Source of the DNA: Unio delphinus
Lineage: Eukaryota > Mollusca > Bivalvia > Unionida > Unionidae
Direction of reading: 5' to 3'
DNA length: 64,000 nt
Assembly: GCA_029339505.1 (NCBI GenBank)
Contig: JAQISU010000057.1
Span: 8,267,501 to 8,331,500, forward strand
Each line of letters opens with the position of its first letter. Position 1 is the first letter of the stretch. Under the pieces are notes generated by a model. The model saw only the letters and a list, made by a program, of their open reading frames with translations. It ran no database searches and was not told the DNA's origin. This document shows positions 11,648-22,559 of the stretch, piece after piece. The translations under genes were made by a program, and so were the position numbers.

Positions 11648-12630
11648 CCCAAAAAACATTTTTGCTTGTGCCTTAATCTGTACATGCCTAAGTTTAGCAG
11701 ACATAACATTTCTAAGAACTATTTATGATTTAACAGTACCGAAAACGACTACCCATTTAAAGAAAGGATTTGCTAAACTGATTTGCACATAGAGATCCCA
11801 ATTTCTTTTTACTTTTAGAAGTATTTTTTAGTTATAAAAAATTACCTTCACAACTTTCCCTAGTATTACACCTAAATACTGCATCTATTAATTCAACCAC
11901 AAATATGGATATTTCATACCATAATGCTGAAAAATACATATTAAATATTCATTTTTAAGAAACAAAACTATTTTGTAACGGCTGCGTAGAAGAAGGTCGT
12001 GGAGCTGTTAGCCGCGAAGTATGGACACAATAGAATAGTTAAGCTAAGGAGCGCCTGAGATAACCATTAACATAGCAGTTAAGAGTTACTATAAGTGATT
12101 CAGAACTATTTTTTTCTATATTTTTTCACGTACTTTTGTGCGCGTACACGATGGGAGGCTTGTTTATATAGTGTAGGGTACGTATATATGACACTTTCCG
12201 CGTGCACTGGGGTGGGGTTGGGGGAAGACAGCCAGAAACGGAAATTTATTCACAAATGTAACCGAGTAAAAGGTTTCATTTTTCGAGTGTCCCGAGCGCG
12301 CACGAACAAAGAGCGATAACTAGATTAAAAAGAGTGTCAAGTCTACCTAAAACACGATTCACCGACACATAGTTCAAACTAAAAAAAACCTTATTTATGA
12401 TGAAGATGTCTCAAAGGTCCCAAAACTCGTTCGTTACTACTAAGACAATTGCTTTATTCTCAGCTGACAACGTTTTACAAACTAAAAATCTTGAGCACTA
12501 GATGGCTCAATACACCGACTGTAAACTTCTTGAATTCTTGAATCAAATTAGCGCAAACTTTCTGAACAACAAAAAGGGAGTGCTTGGCGGCATCTTGTTA
12601 GAGATAAATGTATCTAAATCTAAAACAGTC
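11648..12630. other. AT-rich DNA, no gene recognised
   Basis: No supported coding region. The ORF at 11562-11792 starts inside the minisatellite and only its tail lies here. The frame at 12095-12319 has no recognisable domain. A locally GC-richer patch with 'gtgcgcgtacac' and 'gagcgcgcac' lies at 12130-12310. Confidence 0.45.
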
Positions 12631-12636
12631 CGAGTC

Positions 12637-12890
12637 AACAGTCTCACACCTAATCGGCACAGGATGAGCTTGGCCCGCCCCAATCGACAATTCTCTGGCC
12701 AGACTGAAGAAAGATAAACGTTGCCTGCCTCAATCAAGTCCCGCACTGGATAGAAGCAGGCTGATCTTGGGCTGCCTCAATTAGCATTCTCACACTTAAT
12801 ATGTACCGGATAATCTCTACCTGAGCAGGTACAGGATGATATTGGCCAAACATAATCAACAGTCTCACATCTGATAGACACATGAAAAGT
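12637..12890. repeat. Degenerate tandem repeat, about 49 bp x 5
   Basis: Repeated words 'acagtctcacacctaat..acaggatga.cttggcc..caatc' begin near 12637, 12687, 12735, 12784 and 12860, with strong divergence and one longer copy. The flanking ORFs (12502-12717 plus, 12543-12746 minus) run through it. Confidence 0.5.
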
Positions 12891-13215
12891 TTGATAATGA
12901 ACGAGACAGACGTATATTAATGAAGTGATCTGAATACAATGATTTTTATGACATCTATGGAGACCGTATTTCGATCAAACTTTGGAATGTATGTTTATAT
13001 CGTCAATATCTTGTATAAATTCGATAATAAGCGAGATGTGCGCATGTTAATGAGGTTATCTTGCATTTAATTGTCTGCGTTTTTACCATAACCTTTGAAG
13101 CAGCCATACGTCGGAGTTCGAAATTCATCAATCTTGAAATATGGGTTTACATCATCAAGATATTGGATACGTTAGATAATAAGCGAGATCCACGAACATT
13201 AACGACGTAATTGGA
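12891..13215. repeat. Degenerate tandem repeat, 130-150 bp x about 2.3
   Basis: 'gataatgaacgagac..tattaatgaagtgatct' near 12892 recurs as 'gataataagcgagatg..gttaatgaggttatct' near 13022 and 'gataataagcgagatc..cattaacgacgtaatt' near 13174. A 'tttacatc(a/g)tca.tat' segment is also shared. Heavily diverged. Confidence 0.55.
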
Positions 13216-14098
13216 TTTGATGAGCTTGCTAGTACAATTAAGACCAAATTTCTGACTTAATAATCTTTATAAGCCTCCCTTATTGTGAAGTTATATGAGA
13301 TTCCCTTTCAGTTAACATTCTAGTAGTTATGCCATCACAATATATCACCTGCCATTCTTCGTGAGCACGCCACCGATGTATAAACTCATGAAAGACACTT
13401 CAACGGTTTATTAGTCTATCTGCAAGCTGGCATCGTACTAGTAAGATACAAATAGTAATATTTAATTTAACAAAGAGACAACATTTGCCTTGCTCACGTT
13501 TTTGCTGTTTCATACACCTGTTGAAACATGGTATATAGCTTTGGTTTCAACAGCTAACTAATGATGGAAGAACCAATAAAGTTACGATAAACAGAAAAGA
13601 CAAGAAACATTTTTTCGTTTCAGTAGTCGAAATTTTCTTTTCAGATACTAAATCATTCATCTCATTATCCACTATATATAGTACACATATTTTCCTCGGA
13701 ACTTATGTACTTTTACATGCCAAATATATCCAACAAGGCGGTAGACAAGGACAGCTTGATTCTGTATCAAAGGGACAATCAATGATTTCCTGAATGGCAG
13801 GCAAGTACTTAATGCTAAAAGTTTTATTAAATTACACCTGTAGTGATCTGGACACACCCTACCTTAAGTCTTTCTAGGTCAAATACAGATTGTATCAGTC
13901 ATGAACTTCTGGGGTTGAAGGGCTTAACGCCTTGTGTAAATCATACTAATTATGTTAGGCCTATTGTAAATCATCAAACATATATCAATCATTGGTACAC
14001 ATATCATTATCGCTCTAATTGACGCGGAGAAGAAGCACCACAAGTCACGATTACTTTAATCGTTACAGACGTACCTATCCATGTGTGTACATACATAA
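13216..14098. other. AT-rich DNA, no gene recognised
   Basis: No motif-bearing frame and no tandem structure noticed. Confidence 0.5.
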
Positions 14099-14226
14099 AT
14101 ACATACATACATACATACATACATACATACATACATACATACATACATACATACATACATACATACATACATACATACATACATACATACATACATACAT
14201 ACATACATACATACATACATACATAC
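14099..14226. repeat. (ATAC)n microsatellite
   Basis: About 32 perfect tetranucleotide units. The Met-Tyr-Val-Cys and Ile-His-Thr-Tyr ORFs on both strands here are simple translations of the tract. Confidence 0.98.
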
Positions 14227-14499
14227 AAAACGACTTCCCACCCATAATCCGATGAGCATCACAAGAACGAAAGTCTATGGTAAATGAGTGTTTTTTTGTT
14301 TTATTTTGTTTGGGTTATTTGTTTGGTGGGGGAGGGAGGGAATTTTGGCTTTGTAGTTTGTATCATGTCATGCTTAATATTTAACATAATTTAGTAAATC
14401 ACAATGTCTTTTAATTAACTTTTATTATTTCTTTAAATTGTTTGTTGAAAATTAATACTCGCGTCACCAAGCTTTCAGCGCATTCCCTTGAACTAAAGG

Positions 14500-15275
14500 C
14501 ATGTAACAAATATGAAAATCCCAGTCCTTCGCATACAATTCGTACGCATATAACAAATATGAAAATCCCAGTCCTTCACATACAATTCGTACGCATATAA
14601 CAAATATGAAAATCCCAGTCCTTCACATACAATTCGTACGCATGTAACAAATATGAAAATACCAGTCTTTCGCATACAATTCGTACGCATGTAACAAATA
14701 TGAAAATCCCAGTCCTTCACATACAATTCGTACGCATGTAACAAATATGAAAATCCCAGTCCTTCACATACAATTCGTACGCATGTAACAAATATGAAAA
14801 TCCCAGTCCTTCGCATACAATTCGTACGCATGTAACAAATATGAAAATCCCAATCCTTCACATACAATTCGTACGCATGTAACAAATATGAAAATCCCAG
14901 TCCTTCACATACAATTCGTACGCATGTAACAAATATGCAAATCCCAGTCCTTCGCATACAATTCGTACGCATGTAGCAAATATGAAAATCCCAGTCCTTC
15001 GCATACAATTCGTACGCATGTAACAAATATGAAAATCCCAGTCCTTCGCATACAATTCGTACGCATGTAGCAAATATGAAAATCCCAGTTCTTCGCATAT
15101 AACTCTTACGCATGTAACAAATATGAAAATCCCAGTCCTTCACATACAATTCGTACGCATGTAACAAATATGAAAATCCCAGTCCTTCGCATACAATTCG
15201 TACGCATGTAGCAAATATGAAAATCCCAGTTCTTCGCATATAACTCTTACGCATGTAACAAATATGAAAATCCCA
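14500..15275. repeat. 47-bp minisatellite, 16.5 copies, indel-free
   Basis: The unit is 'catgtaacaaatatgaaaat' then 'cccagtccttcgcatac' and 'aattcgtacg'. Sixteen periods of exactly 47 bp separate 14500 from 15252, with a 24-bp partial unit at the end. Three units equal 141 bp, so a 279-codon minus-strand frame (14493-15332) stays open by cycling through all three phases and produces a 47-residue pseudo-repeat. A variant 'cttcgcatataactctt' recurs 141 bp apart (15091 and 15232), so the right end is organised in trimers. I read the ORF as a by-product, not a gene: only the repeat is encoded, followed by a short unique head. Confidence 0.96.
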
Positions 15276-16100
15276 AAATTTCCCCCAAAATTCAATGGGG
15301 TACTTTGTAAAGAAAGATAGATACGTAGGCATATTGTTATGGTAAATTCATTTAGAATTTTCTTGTTCTTTTCTTTACAAGTTTTCCATGGATTAAAACC
15401 GGTATCCTTTTATATCCGTCAATCATTACCTACTAAAACTGCCGACTTTGGTAGTGTGTAACCCAGATCCTTGTTCTTGATATGATCAGAGAACCGTAGC
15501 CAGAGTGGTATCACTCTGTATGTGCTTTCTTGTGTTAGAAATGTCAGATCTAAACTGCATCAGGTTTAAGCCAAGGTAAACACCTTTCCTCATAATAATG
15601 CATGTTAAATACACAAAAACAAAACTTACACGAGACTTCATCATCAAATCAAGGAATGTCGTTATTTTGTCTGTATTGTTTGTTTTTGAGAGTATGTGGT
15701 GTAAACGAGAAGGCAAGGGATCCGTGTGATGAAACTCCTGATCGGGGCCATGTGGGCGAAGGATCGGATGCCCCTGCATTGTAAGCGTTTTCGCTGGGAA
15801 TAATTCAGCCATTTAACTGTAAGGAAAACTTTCCCTAGGAAACCTTCTAGCCCCAGCTCTCTCCACCGACCCCACCCCGATCCTCTCATGAAACGTGCCG
15901 TAACCTGCATAAATAATATCATCTCTGATCACTACTTTAGCTCACTGATATTTTTACACTTTTCAGCGTGGAAGAACTCAACAATGCTTCAAGTATTTCC
16001 TTCAATTTGTGGTATTAATATATACTCGTACATATTTCTAAACAAACAAATGGATTCCACTATCACGTCCCGTTTTCCACTCAGTATAAAGGCCGCATAG
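15276..16100. other. Mixed-composition DNA, no gene recognised
   Basis: Frames at 15486-15812 (-), 15662-15922 (-) and 15888-16100 (+) overlap one another and show no domain. The 15700-15890 part is GC-richer than its surroundings, but no splice-bounded exon or element end can be defended. Confidence 0.4.
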
Positions 16101-16260
16101 CATAAAGGCCTAAGATGACAAAATTCAGTGTCCAAAACCGAAGAGACAAGGCCTGGAAATGACAAAACTCAATATCCAGGCGGAATTAGACAAGGCCGAG
16201 AAATGACGAAACTCCAGACTGATATAGGACAAGGCATAGAAATGACAAAAGTCTGTTGGC
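16101..16260. repeat. Small tandem repeat (39-45 bp x 4), left part of a split satellite
   Basis: Copies of 'acaaggcctggaaatgacaa' plus 'aactc..tatcca' start near 16101, 16146, 16190 and 16229. The same unit reappears once at about 17600 ('cacaaggcctataaatgata' then 'aaacttggtattta'), beyond the dispersed repeat at 16295-17520. The array therefore appears split by an insertion. Confidence 0.75.
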
Positions 16261-16294
16261 ATGTGGTGGGGTTTGTTATGCCGCTACTGTGGTA

Positions 16295-17520
16295 GGTGTG
16301 TTACTATGGTTGGGGTGGGGTGCTACCAATATTTTACTTAAGTTATTATAGAAGTCCCACCCAGGCTCTATTTGGTATGAGGTGAAATTAGTAATAGAGA
16401 GACGTAAAGCTCCGAGCCTCCAATCAGCAGATGAAATTCAAATGAATAACAATTTAATACAGTTCAAAAGTCAAATTATAATAATTTTCTAATCACTCTT
16501 CTTCCTCTCGACCAAGTGACAGCCTATTTCACCATTTGATTTATAGTGTGAGATAGCTTTTCCACCTGTCCTTATTTCCTACTCAACTGTATCTCGCCTA
16601 TTCCTCCAATTCCTTCTCTCCTTCCAAGTTCCCTCCTAATTCCTCCTCCTTGACTGCTCCTTCTCCAATTGCTCATATTCGACTCCTTTTGCGACAAGCC
16701 TTCAATTATTCAGAATCTCATTATACTGGACAATAACACAACAATCAGACGCATTTCTGTACATTACATTCGTGCAAAATGTACACAAATATTCACAAAT
16801 CCAGGCTCTCATATATCCTGACATCCATAAAAACTAATTTTACACACTACATCCATTTTCCAAAATTACAATTCAATTCAACAATCGCAACAGTTACAAA
16901 ATCTAGAATACCACATTAATAAATGCACTAATTTACTACAAAGTAACCACATGACGAATTACAATATTAATTCTGACCATGAGTTCGCAATGCTTTGCAT
17001 AATCATAGCTCATTTCTCGAATACGCATGTTAATTAAACACTAAAAAGGCAGTTCTACGTACTAACCATTATATTGATGAAGTATACATACTGCACATAA
17101 TTACAATTAAAATATTTTAATAGTCTGGAACAATCGAGCAAAGAAACTGACCGGCCTTTACGAAGTTGTGTCTTTCTTAGAGTTTCCTAGGTTTCACCGC
17201 CAAATTACGAGTGGCTTTAAACTTCTAGCTAAATGTGCCGGTAGATACTGTTCCTAGCTGGAAAATACTAACTTAAATTCGGATTGAAATGGTGACCACG
17301 CCCTATTTCAATTCCGATTGGATGTTGATTCTACCCTGTTCTATTCAACCGAGCAGACAATGTCCCCATGTCATCTCTATACGTGGTGAAATCTACGACG
17401 CGTATAAGGGTACTTTGTTCTTGAACAAAACTTTCAACGTCCACATGCGACTTTTCAGACTCCACAAATCCGGGTTCTCGTACTCTTGCGAAGAAGACCC
17501 GCTATAGCCGCCGTGTCTAA
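16295..17520 (+). mobile_element. Dispersed repeat, GGTTGGGG family, copy 1
   Basis: Begins 'ggttggggtggggtgctacc', then 'attatagaagtcccaccc'. It shares with copies at 44733 and 49508 the ordered blocks 'agctccgagcc.ccaatcag', 'aataacaatttaatacag', 'aagtgacagcctatttc', 'caatcagacgcatttctgta', 'gtacacaaatattcac', 'attttacacactac' and 'attcaattcaacaat'. It also shares with copy 2 a later 'actgacc..ttacgaagttg..ccgccaa' block. The ends are not firmly fixed. No long coding frame is recognised; the 72-codon ORF at 17289-17507 shows no domain. Class unknown: an LTR or non-autonomous element is possible. Confidence 0.65.
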
Positions 17521-17589
17521 CATATACACATGGTATCTAACCATTTTATTTGTTCCCCTGACGTACGCAATCGCGGGCAGGGCAACGTG

Positions 17590-17642
17590 ACAGACTAAAT
17601 AGCACAAGGCCTATAAATGATAAAACTTGGTATTTAGTTATA
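17590..17642. repeat. Right remnant of the split satellite at 16101-16260
   Basis: One unit matching the 'acaaggcct..aaatga.aaaact' consensus lies directly after the dispersed repeat. With the left array it brackets about 1.33 kb of inserted sequence. Confidence 0.6.
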
Positions 17643-18374
17643 ACATTTTCGTTCTTTAAACGTGTCCATAAATGAAATGGCTATCAATTGACAAAATGAC
17701 GTTCCATGAAATGATATGTACCTGCACGTTAAGCAAGCCGGATACATAAGAGTTTAATGTATTTTCGGTGTTCATGGTAGTATAAAGTGTCACTTGCAGA
17801 ATCAGACAGCAAATAATATTTTTTAAAATAATATTTTCTATCAGTATTAGAGCCTTGTTGAAGCGTATGAATTCTTGTCGAGGGCTTCTGCTACATAGCT
17901 ATTAAAAGAATATGAGACACTCCCTCTGCAACGTAATAGCTACGTCAACATCCAACAAATAATTCTACCATTGGTAGGCGATCTAAGGTTTTGATAATTC
18001 AAGTGATCTGAGTAGAAATTTAGTATTCAAAGCAAATGATGTATTTGTTTGTTATCCGATTGACTCATGGATTTGATACTATCGTGAGTACAATGAGACT
18101 TGTCAGAACAGTTATTTTCAATGAGATAGAATAAGCAGCATCGACTACATGCATAAGTTGCAAAAAAATGTTTGATATTAATAGAGTCTTATGCTAGGTG
18201 GTGTAAGCTGTCTTAAAAGATGAGATGTACTTCAACCTTGCTTACGTCTGAATGAAAATTTATCTGAGCGGGACTTTGCTTTTCAGTTAGGATCGGACAG
18301 ATGATCCCTTTTGTTTATAAGACTGATGTTACAGCAAAAATCATTTTGCTAGGTGGAAAAGGATTGCAGAGATT
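17643..18374. other. AT-rich DNA, no gene recognised
   Basis: No coding or repeat structure noticed. Confidence 0.5.
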
Positions 18375-19429
18375 ATGGCTTTCAATTTTAGTAATATCCG
18401 TTTGATAAAGTCTGGTAATCAGCTTTGCAAACCATGCCGGTCTGTTCGCGAGTATTATCGTCGACACAGTCAAAATGTCACCAAGCTCCGGATTGCAGAT
18501 GCACCCGACAACATCGAGCAAAAAGATACAGATGTCAATAAAAGAAATCTTGATACAATAACAATTATCGACCTTTAAATGTATTGACGGAATTTGCAAT
18601 CTCTTTTACATCAATATTCCTAGGGATTATCAGTTATGGCAGTTGACGCGACAGCGTGGGATACAAATTTCAGCCGTATGGAAAAGCTGATATACTTTAG
18701 GAATTATAACCCGTAAATGAACCACGGGCAGTTGTGAAACATCTTCCCCAGGATCAACAACAACCAGTTAAAATAACAACACTATCAGTACAAAAACTGA
18801 AAGAAATATTTAAAATGGCCAAAGAAATGATAAAGTACATGCGTTATTAGTTCTTACAGCTGAACCGCATCGGATTAAGACAACTGCTTTAAAATGCAGC
18901 ACGATTAAACAGTAAACATCACACAGGGAACAAATGTGCATAAGTTTCACGTATAGTCGAGGATGGACACAACCATCGACGTATTGCAGCCACTATTACT
19001 GCTGAGGCAGTTGACTATGTTTATCACGAAAAAGATCAATAATTTAACTTGTATAAAAACTCTCACGAATCTTCAAGATTTCATCGGTTAATTATCCCAA
19101 GCACATATAAAGCCTAAAAGAGATTTAAAACTGTATAGGCTGACCATGTAAACAAAGATGGCTCAACGCGATTTTTTAACATCATAGCTATAGTTTCATA
19201 GGGGGTGACCTGTAATCTTAAGCTATGGAAAACCAAAGATTATTAATGTTGAAATTCACACGGATTATGCTAAGATCACTGAAACGTTTGCAGCATGCTC
19301 CAGATGGCGTTCGTGATGGATGCTATCCAAAGGCTTGCAAGTTCAGCTTCATATTCGCATAATAAAATGTTGGCTCACCGAGTTACATTTAAATGCCATC
19401 GTGTATTATGCTGCGATTAGTATTATAGA
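18375..19429 (+). other. Coding-like debris upstream of the Polinton-like polymerase
   Basis: A 67-codon frame at 18375-18578 contains a Cys-Lys-Pro-Cys pair. Later plus-strand stretches stay open for about 30-45 codons, for example around 18725-18850 and 18945-19040, before stops or frameshifts. Their hydrophilic content and the shared strand suggest decayed parts of the same element as the polymerase that follows. None matches a family I can name, so this is inference. Confidence 0.3.
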
Positions 19430-20900
19430 CGATGGTCGCTTGTGTCTGCGTTGTATTCCATGAGTAATAATACAGATCATCCTCGAAATTACAAACAATA
19501 CCTGGACGAACTTAAGTCTTGCGACATCATCTGTCTGTGCAGTTTACTGACAATAGTAGGCTTGAACGACTCAATCTTCACATTGCCATCAAGGTATTTG
19601 TTTGGAATAAATGCATGCAACCAATTCGATTATCAGCGGTGAAAAACGCTTGACACATATATTGATTTGTAATTATTTAGCCCAATAAATGTTTTAGAGG
19701 TCATGACTCATTATGTGTAGATAAAGTATTTTTCACGAATGTTATTCTAGTACAACTTACACAAGCGAAAAACCTTTATAGACAGAACCCACAGCTGGTA
19801 ATAATGCCAGAATCCGGCATAAACCTTTTGAAATTACTTAGCAACAACAAATGAAAACTCCATAAGTAATTTGCGCAGATTTGGAATGTCTTAACATTCC
19901 AATAGACAATCAGAAGTCGTCAAATACAGCCCAATTTAAAGAACAAGTCTCATGCGGATTTTGATACGCTGTAGTCGCGACGGGAAAATTTAATCACTAA
20001 TGTTGTACCACGACAGAGACACAAGACAATTGTATGACCATTAACATAAGTGGGTCTTTCAGAGCCTTTCATTCCTGGATCTGTGATGTTCCTTTTTGAT
20101 TCATAGCGATGGAATAAAAGTTCCAAATTTGTTTCCACTGTAACATCGCTGTTGAGAACCAAGGAACTGCAAAGTGCGCATGTAACCTACACCTGAGAAT
20201 CTATCCAGACAAAACACGAATTCTCATAGTGATTTATAACATTCGCCGGTATGATGGCCACTTAATAAATCAGTAACAACATAGTCAAATGCAGCAATAA
20301 GTGTCATTCCAAATAATGGAAAATTCAGCTGTGAATAGTAATGAACGATTCTTAATATCTAGTTGATACGGTGATTTACTCACCCCGCAATGGAATATAT
20401 GCATACTAGTACATCAGCAGTTAAAACGAGTTTGCTTAATCTCATTTACCATGGATTGAGGCATTTCAGTCATTATTGGCTCGTGAAGGTATTTATGCCA
20501 ACGAATATTTACATGTCACCAATGTATGGTATGCGTTTGGTTGTCAGAGTCCTGCTGTCTGTCTTGATATGTATTTACGCACCGATTTGTTATTTATGGA
20601 TGTGTTTTTGCTTACGTGAATACAACCTCAGCCGCGCAAGCTATTTTTCGTTCATTGTAATGTCTTGAGATGCATTGCTGTCAAGGCCAGAGTAGAACTC
20701 GAATTACTTGCTGATTCGGACCAACATCTGTTTGTTAAGCATGTACTCCGTAGCAGTATATCATTGGTAAATCATCGATATGCTCGGTTTGACAACCCAC
20801 ACAGAGATTGATATGACCATACTGTCCAAGTGATGTGGCCGTTGCATGTCTGTGGGTTTGAACTTATGATTCCGAGCACACTCATAAACATGTACATGAG
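19430..20900 (+). pseudogene. Maverick/Polinton-like DNA polymerase B, decayed and C-terminally truncated
   Basis: Plus-strand translation, hopping frames, gives blocks in the order expected for the protein-primed type B polymerase of Maverick/Polinton elements and adintoviruses. 'AIKVFVWN..PIRLS' lies near 19580-19630 and 'VIMPESGINLLK' near 19796. 'ADLECLNIP' near 19874 is the exonuclease I box, with its D-x-E retained. 'AREGIYANEYLHVTNVW' and 'DMYLRTDLLFMDVF' lie near 20475-20605. 'LELLADSDQHLF' and 'SLVNHRYARFDNP' lie near 20690-20800. Many in-frame stops and several frameshifts make it non-functional. The palm-domain segments carrying the polymerisation aspartates are not found: the reading fades after about 20900, a SINE sits at 20997, and the next block belongs to another gene. 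In an intact element this enzyme replicates the element's linear DNA. A decayed linear-plasmid or viral relative cannot be excluded by eye. Confidence 0.75.
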
Positions 20901-20983
20901 TACGATAACAACAGTTACCATGGATACTTCATGCAGTGGTTGCTGTAAAATCTTGTTGTAGATAACCCAGCAAAAATGTCCAC

Positions 20984-21261
20984 GATAAATAATTGTTTTG
21001 TTTGTTTTTTATGGTTTAACGCCATTTTTTCAGCACAATATAGGCTATACATGGCGGCCAGTATTAATGGTGGAGGAAGAAACCGGACAAACCCCGGAAA
21101 GAACCACCGACCCACGAGAAGCTACTGGCAAGCTTTCTCACATAACTACATTTGCCGAATCTTAGACTCGAACACACGCAGACAGAGGTGAGATGGCAGT
21201 GGTCCGTAACGGACAGCGCTTTAGACCACTCGGCCACTCGGGGCCCCAGATAAATAATTGT
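20984..21261 (-). mobile_element. tRNA-headed SINE, family B, with perfect 13-bp target duplication
   Basis: On the minus strand the head reads 'gagtggccgagtggtctaaa' (A box) and 'cgtgtgttcgagtcta' (B box). The body includes 'cgtgggtcggtggttctttc' and 'gtccggtttcttcctccacc', and the 3' end is 'aaaatggcgttaaaccata' followed by a short T/A-rich tail. The target duplication 'gataaataattgt' is identical at 20984-20996 and 21249-21261, so the element itself is 20997-21248. It is inserted within the Polinton-like remnant. The ORFs at 20915-21191 on both strands are artefacts of it. Confidence 0.93.
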
Positions 21262-21315
21262 GGTGTTATAATGAGACTTTCTATGACAAAGTTAACTGGA
21301 TTTGTACTCGTCTGA

Positions 21316-21498
21316 GTGACCCAAATGCAGCTTAATCAGTTTAATGCAACCAAAGAAAAGAATACCTCGTTGATATTAAAATCGTCAAAATGGACAAACT
21401 CAAATGGTGGAATATTTCCATTCCTTGTAGTCATTACTGCCTTGTTTGCATCAGCGGCTCCTGTAGTTTCAAAAGTGGCCGTGTTAGGACGGTTATAA
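21316..21498 (+). pseudogene. Small hydrophobic protein of the Polinton-like element, fragment
   Basis: A 60-codon open frame. A polar N-terminal part rich in Gln, Asn and Lys leads into 'NGGIFPFLVVITALFA' and a further hydrophobic stretch. The layout resembles a small protein with 'GGFLG'-type hydrophobic segments that I recall next to adenain-like protease genes in invertebrate Polinton-like elements. It lies between the polymerase and protease remnants on the same strand. The identification rests on context and hydropathy and is tentative. Confidence 0.4.
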
Positions 21499-21640
21499 CT
21501 GCTTTCGGGATAGCTCTGGAAACGTCAGCTGGGGACACATCACAAGATAAATGTCTTCAAATATCCAAGCGTTGGAGTCAAATGTTCCCCAGCGGAATTG
21601 ATCTTCGGTTGTGGCCTTGCCGTTGATGTCTGCAATCACT

Positions 21641-21990
21641 AATTATGGTTTACTTGACATGATGAGAGCAGTCAAGCATTTCCGGGGTTTCATGCGATGT
21701 GAAGCTGCATCATTGATTCTTCGCACGCGAAAAAACTGGCATTAACAGCCTGGATTTAACAATTGGAACTGGAATGCGATGGGTAGCATACATGGCACGC
21801 CATAACATAATTTGCATTTTGACTCACACTGACGTTCATCGCCACTTGAAATCGTTATATTTTTAATCTCGCGTAATAGAAGACAACTACTATTATATTC
21901 ATAGCTGATGCTGCAAAGTGTTTGGTCGGTGTCATATGCGGTCATATTGTTCAAACACTGAAGCAATCGCAGGAAGGAATAATTCCTCAG
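21641..21990 (+). pseudogene. Adenain-like cysteine protease (Polinton PRO), decayed
   Basis: Plus-strand blocks follow the order of the adenovirus-type maturation protease of Polintons. 'LDMMRAVKHFRGFMR' lies near 21656-21700, corresponding to the usual HFRGV-F-MR segment. 'GINSLDLTIGTGMRWVAY' lies near 21738-21790, the glycine-rich strand before the catalytic histidine. 'SRVIEDNYYYI' lies near 21870, and 'VICGHIVQTLKQ' near 21930-21965 is the catalytic cysteine box. The residue before Trp-Val-Ala-Tyr is Arg where the family has the catalytic His, and frameshifts and a stop lie inside, so the copy cannot be active. The Cys-Gly pair is retained. The minus ORF at 21742-21966 is a shadow. Confidence 0.72.
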
Positions 21991-22559
21991 TACCAGATGC
22001 GTAAACTATGATAGATTTTGCCTTATCAAAGAGACGGTATGTTTATTAGTATCAAAAATGCCTAATGACATTTACTGATCTTCAATCTTCGGAATGGTGT
22101 GAGCAGACTTTCGGATGCGCTTCAATATAACTTAAGTGATGGTAAGATAGAAATAAATCGCTGGAATCCCCGCTATACCACTACCAACTGGAGGCCAGAT
22201 TATATTGCTGGCACTTGAAAACAAGCGGTCGCGAAACACAGCCATACATAAAAAATACTCCAGAATAGTTTATATAATGATAAAGTAAAGTTAACAAATC
22301 GCTGTTGATCTAGATGTGGCTGAAATGGCCCTGGTAAAATAATTTTCATACAATTACATTCGCGAATACGCGTCTATTCAGAATTTCTTTCAACAGCACA
22401 AATTAATTAATAAACTCTAGTCAGTTGCTATCGATGACAGAATGATTAGCATGGCTGAATTCACAAATGGTGGAAATGGAGACTATGGGCGATTTCGTGC
22501 ACAGATACCAAACGACATCGCCACTGACTAAAAATGTATTTCCCTATAATGGAAAACTG
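21991..22559 (+). other. Possible downstream remains of the Polinton-like element
   Basis: A frame of about 40 codons near 22100-22225 contains 'LQYNLSDGKIEINRW'. A second short frame near 22452-22530 starts Met-Ala-Glu-Phe. Both are on the strand of the polymerase and protease remnants and may be capsid-region debris, but neither matches a family I can name. Stop density rises sharply after 22540. Confidence 0.25.

Noticed and set aside
9069..11792. Four short plus-strand ORFs across the 37-bp array as a repetitive protein
   Set aside because: The unit is not a multiple of three and contains a TAG in one register; the ORFs exist only where a point variant removes that stop.
14007..14262. 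Three ORFs of Tyr/Val/Cys or Ile/His/Thr repeats
   Set aside because: Direct translation of the (ATAC)n microsatellite; the same artefact recurs at 33840-34058 and 38405-38729.
9231..15275. CRISPR-like regularly spaced repeats
   Set aside because: Units are contiguous tandem copies with no unique spacers, no cas genes, and the genome is clearly animal-type.
17289..17507. 72-codon ORF as a gene in the GGTTGGGG repeat
   Set aside because: No recognisable domain and no counterpart frame noticed in copies 2 and 3.
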